From positions 209,868-273,867 of the forward strand of contig JAUIES010000004.1 in NCBI GenBank assembly GCA_030429705.1: 64,000 nt of DNA, given 5' to 3'. The notes under the pieces were generated by a model. The model did not search any database. It had not been told where the DNA came from and saw only the letters and a program-made list of their open reading frames with translations. Every line of letters begins with the position of its first letter. Within the stretch, counting starts at the first letter, position 1. Made by a program: the position numbers and the translations under genes. Positions 54,946 through 61,813 of this stretch are shown here, in pieces. Source of the stretch: Phycisphaerae bacterium (lineage in GTDB: Bacteria > Planctomycetota > Phycisphaerae > Phycisphaerales > UBA1924).

Positions 54946-55491
54946 TCACATAGGCTTGCGTTCGACGGTTGCGTCGTAGATGCTGAGTAGTTTCTCTTTG
55001 TCGAAGACCATTTCCTGGCGCGTGAGGCCGACGAGTGAGTACTCGATGGTCAATTCGATGGCATCGACCGGGCAGGCTTCCTCGCACATGCCGCAAAAGA
55101 TGCAGCGGAGTTCGTCGATCTCGAACTTGGCGGGGTACTTCTCGCGGTCATCCCAGGGGCTTTCGGCTGCTTCTATATGAATGCAGTTGGCGGGGCAGAT
55201 GGTGGGGCACATCATGCAGGCGACGCAGCGGACGCGGCCTGACGAGTCGCGATTGAGGCGGTGGACGCCTCGGAAGTTGCCGTAGTTCATGCCGCCTTGT
55301 TCGATGGGCATGTCTTCACGGCGTTCTTCGGGGTATTGCATGGTTCGGCTGGTGCGTCCCTGGCCGAAGGAGGTGAAGAAGTGCCGCATGGTTGTGGCAA
55401 AGCCCGCGAATGTTGCGGGGAGATATGCGGACTCTGCCCGGTTCATTGGTGCGATGTCGATCTGGATGATTTCGTCGTCTCTGATGGCCAT
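54946..55491 (-). CDS. nuoI: NADH-quinone oxidoreductase subunit I (two 4Fe-4S ferredoxin-like)
   Basis: 181 residues, the NuoI length. Two 4Fe-4S motifs are visible: CVACMMCPTICPANC near residue 87 and CIFCGMCEEACPVDAIE near residue 130, with the NuoI-type N-terminus (FAGFATTMRHFFTSF, then TMQYPEERREDMP) and GVHRLNRDSSGRVRC before the first cluster. It carries electrons between the peripheral arm and the quinone end of complex I. No other nuo gene is in the window, so it stands alone here, although the rest may be elsewhere. Start set by TACACT 6 bases upstream. Confidence 0.88.
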   Translation of the reverse strand: MAIRDDEIIQIDIAPMNRAESAYLPATFAGFATTMRHFFTSFGQGRTSRTMQYPEERREDMPIEQGGMNYGNFRGVHRLNRDSSGRVRCVACMMCPTICPANCIHIEAAESPWDDREKYPAKFEIDELRCIFCGMCEEACPVDAIELTIEYSLVGLTRQEMVFDKEKLLSIYDATVERKPM

Positions 55492-55497
55492 GGGGGT

Positions 55498-55507
55498 AGT
55501 GTAGACT
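55498..55507. promoter_or_regulatory. Overlapping divergent -10 elements
   Basis: AGTGTAGACT contains TACACT on the minus strand (55503-55498; 6 bases before the nuoI start) and TAGACT on the plus strand (55502-55507), which would drive transcription toward the repeats and the transposase gene. Confidence 0.5.
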
Positions 55508-55540
55508 GGGTGAGGGGAGAGGAGAGGGGAGTTGGAGTTG

Positions 55541-55574
55541 GGTGGCATGGTCTTGGCTCTGCAAGGCCATGATC
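55541..55574 (+). repeat. REP-like palindrome L1, left of the transposase gene
   Basis: GGTGGC followed by a hairpin ATGGTCTTG / CAAGGCCAT (loop GCTCTG) and ending GATC. The reverse complement matches R2 (56389-56422) at nearly every position. Confidence 0.8.
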
Positions 55575-55593
55575 GAGCGTCCGTGGCTACCCG

Positions 55594-55624
55594 TCATGGC
55601 CATGAAGACATGATCATGGCACCC
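55594..55624 (-). repeat. REP-like palindrome L2, left of the transposase gene
   Basis: A 31-base unit TCATGGCCATGAAG... ending CATGGCACCC; its reverse complement differs from R1 (56339-56369) at only a few bases. Confidence 0.75.
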
Positions 55625-55643
55625 ATCGTGGTGACTGCAACGA

Positions 55644-55649
55644 TACACT
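55644..55649 (+). promoter_or_regulatory. -10 element TACACT before the transposase gene
   Basis: TACACT lies 9 bases before the ATG at 55659 (3 bases before an in-frame TTG at 55653), so the mRNA would have almost no leader. Confidence 0.5.
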
Positions 55650-55658
55650 CGTTTGAGT

Positions 55659-56228
55659 ATGTCACGCAGCCCGCATCGCCGCCGATTTGAGGGTCGAAAT
55701 CAGGCGCGGTACATCACCTGCTCGTGTTTTCATCGACGGCCTTTCCTGGACCGAGAACGAACCCGGCAGTGGCTGGTCGAAGGGATCGAACGGGCCCGCG
55801 AGAAACATGAGTTTGACCTCTGGGCTTGGGTCACCATGCCCGAGCATGTTCATGTGTTGCTCTTTCCTGAGCCGGGTGGGCCGAAACTTGGTCCGATACT
55901 GCAATCCATCAAGCAGTCAGTGGCCAAGCGGGCTTTGAACTGGGTTCGGATAAACGCACCCCGGACCCTGGCATTGTTTGAGGACGCTCAGCCCGATGGG
56001 TCGATCGTCCACCGGTTCTGGCAGCGGGGAGGTGGGTACGACCGAAACTTGTGGAGTGCGAAGGAGATATGGGAGAAGATCGACTACATCCATGAGAACC
56101 CGGTGCGACGGGGGCTGTGTGATCGGCCGGAGGATTGGTGGTGGTCGAGTGCGCGGAGTTATCGCGATTTGAACGCGGGGCCACTGACGATTGATCGGGG
56201 ACGGATTCCGCCGCGGCTTGGGCGATGA
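55659..56228 (+). CDS. REP-associated tyrosine transposase (RAYT, IS200/Y1 family)
   Basis: 189 residues from the ATG at 55659. Family hallmarks are TCSCFHRRPFLD near residue 22, WVTMPEHVHVLLFP near residue 57 (the H-x-H metal site), and KIDYIHENPVRRGLCDRPED near residue 138 with the catalytic tyrosine and the Asn-Pro-Val-Arg-Arg-Gly motif of RAYTs. RAYTs are single-copy, domesticated relatives of IS200 transposases that spread short REP palindromes. Here the gene is flanked on both sides by inverted copies of such palindromes (L1, L2, R1, R2, R3), making a complete RAYT/REP unit. Uninterrupted frame. Confidence 0.9.
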   Translation: MSRSPHRRRFEGRNQARYITCSCFHRRPFLDRERTRQWLVEGIERAREKHEFDLWAWVTMPEHVHVLLFPEPGGPKLGPILQSIKQSVAKRALNWVRINAPRTLALFEDAQPDGSIVHRFWQRGGGYDRNLWSAKEIWEKIDYIHENPVRRGLCDRPEDWWWSSARSYRDLNAGPLTIDRGRIPPRLGR

Positions 56229-56338
56229 GGAGATGGTCGGAGTTCGTGTATACTGGGGTATGGCTGCGAAAGAGGTTGATCGATGGAGGATGAGAGGGGG
56301 GTCATGGCCAAAGTGCCCGCATTGTGGATTCATGGGTC

Positions 56339-56369
56339 GGGTGGCATGGTCATGTCTTCATGGCCATGA
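56339..56369 (+). repeat. REP-like palindrome R1
   Basis: GGGTGGCATGGTCATG... ending GGCCATGA; inverted copy of L2. Confidence 0.75.
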
Positions 56370-56388
56370 GGGACCGTCATTGAAGTGG

Positions 56389-56422
56389 GATCATGGCCTT
56401 GCAGAGCCAAGACCATGGCACC
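56389..56422 (-). repeat. REP-like palindrome R2
   Basis: GATCATGGCCTTGCAGAG followed by CCAAGACCATGGCACC; inverted copy of L1, with the stem CATGGCCTTG / CAAGACCATG. Confidence 0.8.
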
Positions 56423-56482
56423 CGGCACAGTGAACGAGTTGATAAGAGTCAAGGTAACTTCCGTGCCACCTCGCCGAGTGCG

Positions 56483-56516
56483 GATCATGGCCTTGCAGAG
56501 CCAAGGCCATGGCACC
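56483..56516 (-). repeat. REP-like palindrome R3
   Basis: Same as R2 but with the perfect stem ATGGCCTTG / CAAGGCCAT and the foot TGGCACCC. Confidence 0.8.
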
Positions 56517-56540
56517 CATGCTTTGGGAGGTCAATGGCAA

Positions 56541-56546
56541 TAGACT
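56541..56546 (+). promoter_or_regulatory. -10 element TAGACT, leaderless start at 56553
   Basis: TAGACT, then tgtggc, then ATG; lies 25 bases after repeat R3. Confidence 0.6.
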
Positions 56547-56552
56547 TGTGGC

Positions 56553-57335
56553 ATGCCTCCTGGTCGATCGCATAAGCCGTTGTTTGAGCATTTGGCGAAA
56601 GGGCTTGATGAGTCTGTGCCTCGTCGGGTGGCGACGGGGGATGAGATATCGAGTTCGAGGAGCCCTGCGCATCCGCGTGCGGGGCGGGTATCGATGACCT
56701 GGGTGTCGCTGTATGGATTGATTGCCGGGGCGCTGCTGCTGGCGGTGGGGTGTTGGTCTGTTGGGTATAAGGTTGGGTATCAGGCTGGCGAAGATGCTTG
56801 GCTCGCGGAGGAGCAGGACGCGAACCGGGTTTTTCCGGTGGACCCGCTGGGCAATGGCGGGAGCCTGGATGTTGGCGGGCGTCCGGATGATGGGGCATCG
56901 GATGGTGTTGCCAGCGGGCCGGACGACGAGGACGATGGGCCGATCACGCCTGCAGTGCCGGTTGCGGGCCAAGGATCGGGGATTTTGAGCCCCCGGGGCG
57001 AGATTGACCGAGATCCGCGGCAAGATGGGTTCAATTATTTGGAACTGGCGACGCTTTCGCGGGCGCAGACGGAATCTGCATTGGTATTTTTGAATAGCGA
57101 GGGTGTGTCGGCGATTGCGGTGCCTGTGGTGGAATCGGGGCGTGGATCGGCCAACAATCCTGCTCGATACCGACTCGTGTCGATTGAAGTGGCGATTCCT
57201 GGTGAGCAGTTCCGCGCGATGCGGACGCAAAGGCTTGACCATGAACGGTTGATTCAACGGCTTGGGAAGGAATGGCAACGAGAACGAGACGGGGCGTCGG
57301 ATTTCGCGCAGCCCCTGTGGAAGCGATACCCCTGA
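56553..57335 (+). CDS. Single-pass membrane protein, SPOR-like C-terminus
   Basis: 260 residues. One transmembrane helix near residues 50-75 (VSLYGLIAGALLLAVGCWSV), then a Gly/Asp-rich periplasmic linker to about residue 160. The C-terminal 95 residues begin YLELATLSRAQTESALVFLN and continue GVSAIAVPVVESGR and YRLVSIEVAIPGEQF, resembling a SPOR-type peptidoglycan-binding fold, though I am not certain. The small basic protein gene follows after 14 bases, so the two are probably co-transcribed. TAGACT 6 bases before the ATG fixes the start. Confidence 0.65.
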   Translation: MPPGRSHKPLFEHLAKGLDESVPRRVATGDEISSSRSPAHPRAGRVSMTWVSLYGLIAGALLLAVGCWSVGYKVGYQAGEDAWLAEEQDANRVFPVDPLGNGGSLDVGGRPDDGASDGVASGPDDEDDGPITPAVPVAGQGSGILSPRGEIDRDPRQDGFNYLELATLSRAQTESALVFLNSEGVSAIAVPVVESGRGSANNPARYRLVSIEVAIPGEQFRAMRTQRLDHERLIQRLGKEWQRERDGASDFAQPLWKRYP

Positions 57336-57349
57336 CTGGAGCGTGCGGC

Positions 57350-57511
57350 ATGAGTCTTGATAGTTCATTGAAGAGCAAAGGGAAGTTGGACGGCGTTCGC
57401 AGTGTGATGACACGGGCGGAGCGCATGGCCAAGTTGACCAACGACAAGCGGTTTGATCCGAAGCAGGATCAGGTGCTCGGTCTTCCCAAGACCAAGTCGG
57501 TCGAGAAGTAA
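57350..57511 (+). CDS. Small basic protein of the PVC superphylum (TIGR04137-like)
   Basis: 53 residues: starts MSLDSSLKSKGKL, contains VMTRAERMAKLTND and ends LGLPKTKSVEK. This matches, in length and in the T-R-A-E-R and G-L-P-K motifs, the short basic protein found across Planctomycetes, Verrucomicrobia and Chlamydiae, proposed to interact with the ribosome. GGAG lies 8 bases before the ATG. It lies between a membrane protein gene and an aminotransferase gene, which starts 6 bases after it. Confidence 0.85.
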   Translation: MSLDSSLKSKGKLDGVRSVMTRAERMAKLTNDKRFDPKQDQVLGLPKTKSVEK

Positions 57512-57517
57512 CGACTT

Positions 57518-58690
57518 ATGGATATTGCGTCCCTGCTTGCCCGTCGTGCTCGAAATCTCGATGCATCGGGCATTCGTCGTATTTTTGAACTCGGTGCGTC
57601 GCTGAAGGATCCGATCAATCTGTCGATTGGTCAGCCTGACTTTCCGGTGCCCGATGCGATCAAGGCTGCGGCGATCGAGGCGATTCAATCGGACCGCAAT
57701 GGATACACGCTGACGCAGGGGATTGCGGAGCTGCGCGCGGAGATTGAATCGACGGTTTCGGCGGAACTCGGGTGGTCGTTTGGGGCCGAGACGAGTGCGC
57801 TGGTGACATCTGGGACATCGGGTGCGTTGACGCTTGCTTTTTTGGCACTGCTCGAAGAGGGTGATGAGGTCATTCTGCCGGACCCGTATTTTCTGGTGTA
57901 TCCGTCGATGGCGAAGTTGTGCGGCGCGACGCCGGTGCTGTGTGATACCTATCCGGATTTTCGGATGACAGCTGAGCGTGTCGAGGCGCTCATGACGCCT
58001 CGGACGAAGATTGTGCTGTACAACTCGCCTTCGAATCCTTCGGGTGTTGTAGGGACGGAACAGGACTGTCATGATCTGCTCGAGTTGTGTCGATCGCGGG
58101 GGGTGTTGTTGATCTCGGACGAGATTTACGATGCGTTTACTTATTCGGAGGCGCGGACGCAGGCGACGGCTGCGGGGCAGACGATGTGTCCATCGCCGGC
58201 GCGTTTTGCGGGGGCGCAGGACGATGTGTTGCTGGTCCGCGGGTTTGGGAAGACTTACGGGTGTACGGGTTGGCGGCTTGGGTATGCGGCCGGGCCTACG
58301 GCGTTGATGACGCAGATGGCGAAGTTGCAGCAGTACACCTATGTGTGCGCTCCTTCGGCGTTTCAACACGCGGGGATTGCGGCGCTGCGGGCGGATATAC
58401 AGCCATTGATCGATGCGTATGAAAAGCGGCGAGATATGGTGGTCGAGCGGCTGAGTCAGGTGACGGAACTGGCGGTCCCAGGGGGGGCTTTTTATGCGTT
58501 CCCCAAGGTGCCCGAGCGTCTAGGGTTGACCGGGAGCCAGTTTGTCGAACGGTGCATCGAGCAGAGTTTGCTGGTGATTCCGGGCGGGGTGTTTTCGTCG
58601 CGGGACACGCATTTCAGGTTGAGTTTTGCAGCACCACCAACCAAGGTTGAGGCGGGGCTTGATGTGCTGTGCGACTTGATGCGGGCTTAG
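57518..58690 (+). CDS. Class I/II aminotransferase (aspartate aminotransferase-like)
   Basis: 390 residues, fold type I PLP enzyme. Landmarks: INLSIGQPDFPVPDAIKAAA near residue 32, TLTQGIAELRAEIE near residue 63, TSGTSGALTLAFLALLEEGD near residue 92, YNSPSNPSGVVG near residue 170 (the Asn that contacts PLP), LISDEIYDAFTYSE near residue 198 and GFGKTYGCTGWRLGYAAGP near residue 246, where the lysine binds PLP. Substrate cannot be told from sequence; aspartate, alanine or aromatic acids are possible. Likely in one operon with the small basic protein gene. Confidence 0.92.
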   Translation: MDIASLLARRARNLDASGIRRIFELGASLKDPINLSIGQPDFPVPDAIKAAAIEAIQSDRNGYTLTQGIAELRAEIESTVSAELGWSFGAETSALVTSGTSGALTLAFLALLEEGDEVILPDPYFLVYPSMAKLCGATPVLCDTYPDFRMTAERVEALMTPRTKIVLYNSPSNPSGVVGTEQDCHDLLELCRSRGVLLISDEIYDAFTYSEARTQATAAGQTMCPSPARFAGAQDDVLLVRGFGKTYGCTGWRLGYAAGPTALMTQMAKLQQYTYVCAPSAFQHAGIAALRADIQPLIDAYEKRRDMVVERLSQVTELAVPGGAFYAFPKVPERLGLTGSQFVERCIEQSLLVIPGGVFSSRDTHFRLSFAAPPTKVEAGLDVLCDLMRA

Positions 58691-58781
58691 AAACCGGAAA
58701 CTGGTCTTGATGACCTGACCGAGTCGGTGTTTTTTGAGACACGCGCAGGTCTTGCGCTGTTTGCGTCCGAGAGGCTGATGT

Positions 58782-59654
58782 TTGAGTGATGTGAGCCGGG
58801 GCGACGATGACCGGTCTATGAGCGAGAGCCGTGCGCCGACATCGGAAGAGTTTGCCCAAGGGAAGGGGCTTGTGTTCCTGCTGGGGGCGTTTCGGAGTGG
58901 GACGACGCTGGTGCGGAAGGTGCTGGACTCGCATCCGCAGATTTACAGCCCGGCGGAGACCTGGTTTTTGCTGCCTTTGGTGAACTTGTGGGAGGGTGTA
59001 GGTGAAAGCCCGCGATATCGCCCGGCGCAGGCGGCGGCTGCGATTCGGCAGCATTTGTCTGAAGATCAGTTTCTGGATTGCTGTCGAGCGTTTGCGGGTC
59101 GGTTTTTTGCAGCGAACATGCCGAGCGGGGCCCGGGTGTTTGTGGACAAGACACCGCCTTATCTGAATATCGCGGGCGCACTTCCTCGGCTGTTCCCTGA
59201 GGCGAAGTTCATCGTGTTGGCGCGTGATCCACGGGGGATCTTGTGGTCGAGGCATACATGGCGCCATTCGGATGACACGCCGCTTGCTGGGCGGATCAAG
59301 GGTGTTGCGGGCGATGTGCGCCGGCTTGCGTCGTTCTATGAGAACAATAAGTCGCGAAGCACACTGGTCGGGTATGAGCAGTTGTGTGCGGGGCCAGCCG
59401 AGGTGATGAAGCCGTTGTGCGAGGCTTTTGGGTTGCGGTATGACCCGGCGATGGTGCAGTACGGTTCGGCAGCCCACCACGAGGGGTATGGCGACGAGAA
59501 CACGCGGGACCACACCAAGCCGCACGCGGCAAGTGTGCGCCGCTGGGAAAAGGGCGTCTCTCAACAGGACCAGCAACGGTTGATCGAAATGTGTTCGCCC
59601 GAGACGTTGGCGACGCTGAGGCTTGACACGATGGCGGTCGCGGACGCGGCGTAA
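58782..59654 (+). CDS. Sulfotransferase family protein
   Basis: 290 residues from the TTG at 58782, which has AGAGG about 7 bases upstream; an ATG at 58818 is the alternative. The PAPS-binding P-loop is LLGAFRSGTTLVRKVLDSHP near residue 33, and the 3'-phosphate motif is FIVLARDPRGILWSRHTWR near residue 148. VDKTPPYLN near residue 126 and VGYEQLCAGPAEVM near residue 196 complete the family pattern. It transfers sulfate from PAPS to an unknown acceptor, perhaps a polysaccharide. The preceding aminotransferase ends 91 bases upstream. Confidence 0.85.
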   Translation: MSDVSRGDDDRSMSESRAPTSEEFAQGKGLVFLLGAFRSGTTLVRKVLDSHPQIYSPAETWFLLPLVNLWEGVGESPRYRPAQAAAAIRQHLSEDQFLDCCRAFAGRFFAANMPSGARVFVDKTPPYLNIAGALPRLFPEAKFIVLARDPRGILWSRHTWRHSDDTPLAGRIKGVAGDVRRLASFYENNKSRSTLVGYEQLCAGPAEVMKPLCEAFGLRYDPAMVQYGSAAHHEGYGDENTRDHTKPHAASVRRWEKGVSQQDQQRLIEMCSPETLATLRLDTMAVADAA

Positions 59655-59701
59655 GTCGACGCGGCTGCGACTCGGTGTCGGCAGGTTGTTCAATCCTCCT
59701 C

Positions 59702-59707
59702 TACACT
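59702..59707 (+). promoter_or_regulatory. -10 element TACACT, leaderless start at 59714
   Basis: TACACT, then cgcgtt, then ATG at 59714. An in-frame start at 59675 would lie upstream of this promoter and is rejected. Confidence 0.6.
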
Positions 59708-59713
59708 CGCGTT

Positions 59714-61339
59714 ATGCCCACACTTCTTTGTGTTCCGATTGCTGTTCATGATTTGCACGCTGCTCTGGATGATGTGCAGGCGGCTCGTGATGCTGGCGCG
59801 GATCTTGTCGAGTTTCGGATCGACGCATGGTTTGAGAGCCTGCTGGCGCAGTCGGCCGATGGGCTTGCGGCGGTGCTGGACCTGGTCGAGCGGAGCGAAC
59901 TGCCGTGTATCGTGACTTGCCGTCCGGATTGGGAGGGGGGCGATTATGCAGGTGACGAAGACGCGCGGCTCGAGCTGATTGAATCGCTGCTGGCGGCCGA
60001 TGCTGGGCCACGGTATGTCGATTTCGAGTTCGCTGCGTTTGATCGGACGCCGGGTTTGTGTGAGCGACTCGGGGGGGCGAAGCGAGCCGACGGGAGCGGG
60101 CTGATTGTCTCGATGCACGATTTTGACGGACGGCCGACGGACCTGTCGCGGCGCATGGCGGCGATGTATGGGCTGGGGCTCGGCGAAGTGGTCAAGATTG
60201 CGTATCGGTTGCGAAGCGTGCGGGACAACCTTGAGTTGTTTGAGATCATGCGTGCGAGTCCGCAGCCGACCATAGCGATCGGGATGGGGCAGTTCGGGCT
60301 GGCAAGTCGCGTGTTTGCTGCGAAGTTTGGCGGATTTCTGACCTTTGCTTCGTTGCGTGATAACTCGGCGACGGCACCCGGGCAGCCGACACTTGGTGAA
60401 CTGAAGGACAAGTACCGGTTTCGTTCGATTGGTCGTTCCACGCGGGTGTATGGCGTGATCGGTTGGCCGATTGAGCATTCGATGTCGCCTGCGATTCATA
60501 ATGCCGGGTTTGAGGCGAATGAGCACGACGGCGTGTATCTGCCGTTGTCGGTGTCTGCGGGGGATGACGCTGACGATGCCTGGGTGAGTTTCAAGGCGAC
60601 GGTCGCGGCGATGGTCGGTGACGATGGGTTTGGATTTGCCGGGGCGAGCGTGACACTGCCTCACAAGGAGAATCTGGTTCGGCTCGCGATTGAACAGGGG
60701 TGGGGGATCGATGAACTCTCGCAACTGTGCGGGGCTGCGAACACTTTGAGTCGTGATGCGGATGGGCGTTGGCGGGTATCGAACACGGATGGACCAGCGG
60801 CGGTTGATCCACTTGAAGAGGAACTGGGCGATCTTGGCGGGCGATCGGTCGTGGTGCTGGGTGCTGGCGGTGCGGCAAGGGCGGTGGTATGCGAACTGGC
60901 GCGTCGCGGTGCAATTGTGACGGTGTGCAACCGTTCGACGGATCGAGCGGAGAGACTGGCAGAAGAAGTGTGTGTGAGGCTGCGACAACTGAGCGGTGAG
61001 GCGGCTTCTGTTCGCGCATTTGCTATTGAAGGCGTGACGCAGGCCGACGCGTTGGTGAATTGCACGCCTGTGGGCATGGATGGCGGTCCTGAGGGGTCAC
61101 CGGTGACCGAGGAGCGTCTTCGCGAGATGGCCGGATTGAAAGTTGTGGAAGACACCGTGTACAACCCGCCTGAAACTGCGCTTGTGAAGTTGGCAACAAA
61201 CTGTGGGGTGCGCGCGTTTGGTGGACTGGAGATGTTCGTCCGCCAGGCGGCGGGCCAACACGAGGCATGGGTTGGGAAGCCCGGGCCGAAGGGGCTTTTT
61301 GCCCGTGTGGTGCACGAGGAACTGATTCGAAAGGAGTGA
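59714..61339 (+). CDS. aroDE: Bifunctional 3-dehydroquinate dehydratase (type I) / shikimate dehydrogenase
   Basis: 541 residues, two enzymes in one chain. Residues 1-225 are type I AroD: AGADLVEFRIDAW near residue 30, VTCRPDWEGGDY near residue 66, IVSMHDFDGRPTDL near residue 130 (the H of the catalytic pair) and VKIAYRLRSVRDN near residue 157 (the Schiff-base lysine). Residues 240-540 are AroE: YGVIGWPIEHSMSPAIHNAG near residue 244, GASVTLPHKENLVRLA near residue 304 (catalytic Lys), VVVLGAGGAARAVVCELARR near residue 380 (NADPH binding) and DALVNCTPVGMDGG near residue 440. It catalyses steps 3 and 4 of the shikimate pathway. Plants have the same fusion. Confidence 0.95.
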   Translation: MPTLLCVPIAVHDLHAALDDVQAARDAGADLVEFRIDAWFESLLAQSADGLAAVLDLVERSELPCIVTCRPDWEGGDYAGDEDARLELIESLLAADAGPRYVDFEFAAFDRTPGLCERLGGAKRADGSGLIVSMHDFDGRPTDLSRRMAAMYGLGLGEVVKIAYRLRSVRDNLELFEIMRASPQPTIAIGMGQFGLASRVFAAKFGGFLTFASLRDNSATAPGQPTLGELKDKYRFRSIGRSTRVYGVIGWPIEHSMSPAIHNAGFEANEHDGVYLPLSVSAGDDADDAWVSFKATVAAMVGDDGFGFAGASVTLPHKENLVRLAIEQGWGIDELSQLCGAANTLSRDADGRWRVSNTDGPAAVDPLEEELGDLGGRSVVVLGAGGAARAVVCELARRGAIVTVCNRSTDRAERLAEEVCVRLRQLSGEAASVRAFAIEGVTQADALVNCTPVGMDGGPEGSPVTEERLREMAGLKVVEDTVYNPPETALVKLATNCGVRAFGGLEMFVRQAAGQHEAWVGKPGPKGLFARVVHEELIRKE

Positions 61340-61344
61340 TCGAA

Positions 61345-61698
61345 ATGTCTGCCAAGGCCGAACGGGGCGTGTTGTACCCTGATTTGTATTGCTGGTATGT
61401 GCTGGCGGCCTCACTGGACATTTTGGTCACTGCGATCGTGATGGCGTACTACGGGGCTGTGGAAGTCAACGGCGTGGCATCGGCGGTCATCGAGCGGTTC
61501 GGGTTCGGTGGGTTGATCCCGCTGAAGTTTGCGACCGTGATTTTGGTCCTTTTGGTGTGTGAGTATGTTGGTCGATCCAAGCGGGTGACGGGGCTGCGGG
61601 TGGCTCAACTTGCGGTGGTCGTTTCGTTTTTCCCCATCGTTGCGGCGGGCGCGCAGGTGACACTGGCGCATGCATCGGGGATGCTGGTTTCGATGTGA
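61345..61698 (+). CDS. Small membrane protein (DUF5658-like)
   Basis: 117 residues from the ATG at 61345, preceded by AAAGGAG. Three hydrophobic segments: YCWYVLAASLDILVTAIVMA, LIPLKFATVILVLLVCEYVG and VAQLAVVVSFFPIVAAGAQV. The pattern resembles DUF5658, a small membrane family. Function unknown. It starts 5 bases after the aroDE stop, so is probably the second gene of that transcript. Confidence 0.65.
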   Translation: MSAKAERGVLYPDLYCWYVLAASLDILVTAIVMAYYGAVEVNGVASAVIERFGFGGLIPLKFATVILVLLVCEYVGRSKRVTGLRVAQLAVVVSFFPIVAAGAQVTLAHASGMLVSM

Positions 61699-61734
61699 GA
61701 CCTTTGACTTTGTTGACGGTGACCATGCAGCGAG

Positions 61735-61762
61735 CACTGACCTGAGGACAGGTCAGTGGCAC
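61735..61762 (+). repeat. CACTGAC/GTCAGTG hairpin with GTGGCAC foot, third copy
   Basis: CACTGACCTG (61735-61744) pairs with CAGGTCAGTG (61749-61758) and runs into GTGGCAC (61756-61762); same unit as hairpins A and B at 43647-43722. It lies after the last gene of the aroDE transcript. Confidence 0.7.
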
Positions 61763-61813
61763 TGTCGAAGCGCGCAGGCTGGAGGCTTGTGCTACCGGTT
61801 CAAAATGGCTTGA

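Larger units (their letters stand above)
56229..56552. other. REP-like repeat block right of the transposase gene
   Basis: 324 bases without a gene, containing repeats R1, R2 and R3 and, at 56541-56546, the promoter of the next gene. A segment TTCCGTGCCACCTCGCCG near 56459 resembles repeat pieces near 41052 and 43566. Confidence 0.6.

Noticed and set aside
59690..60988. 432-codon minus-strand frame opposite aroDE
   Set aside because: aroDE has both complete enzyme signatures; the antisense frame is Arg/His-rich.
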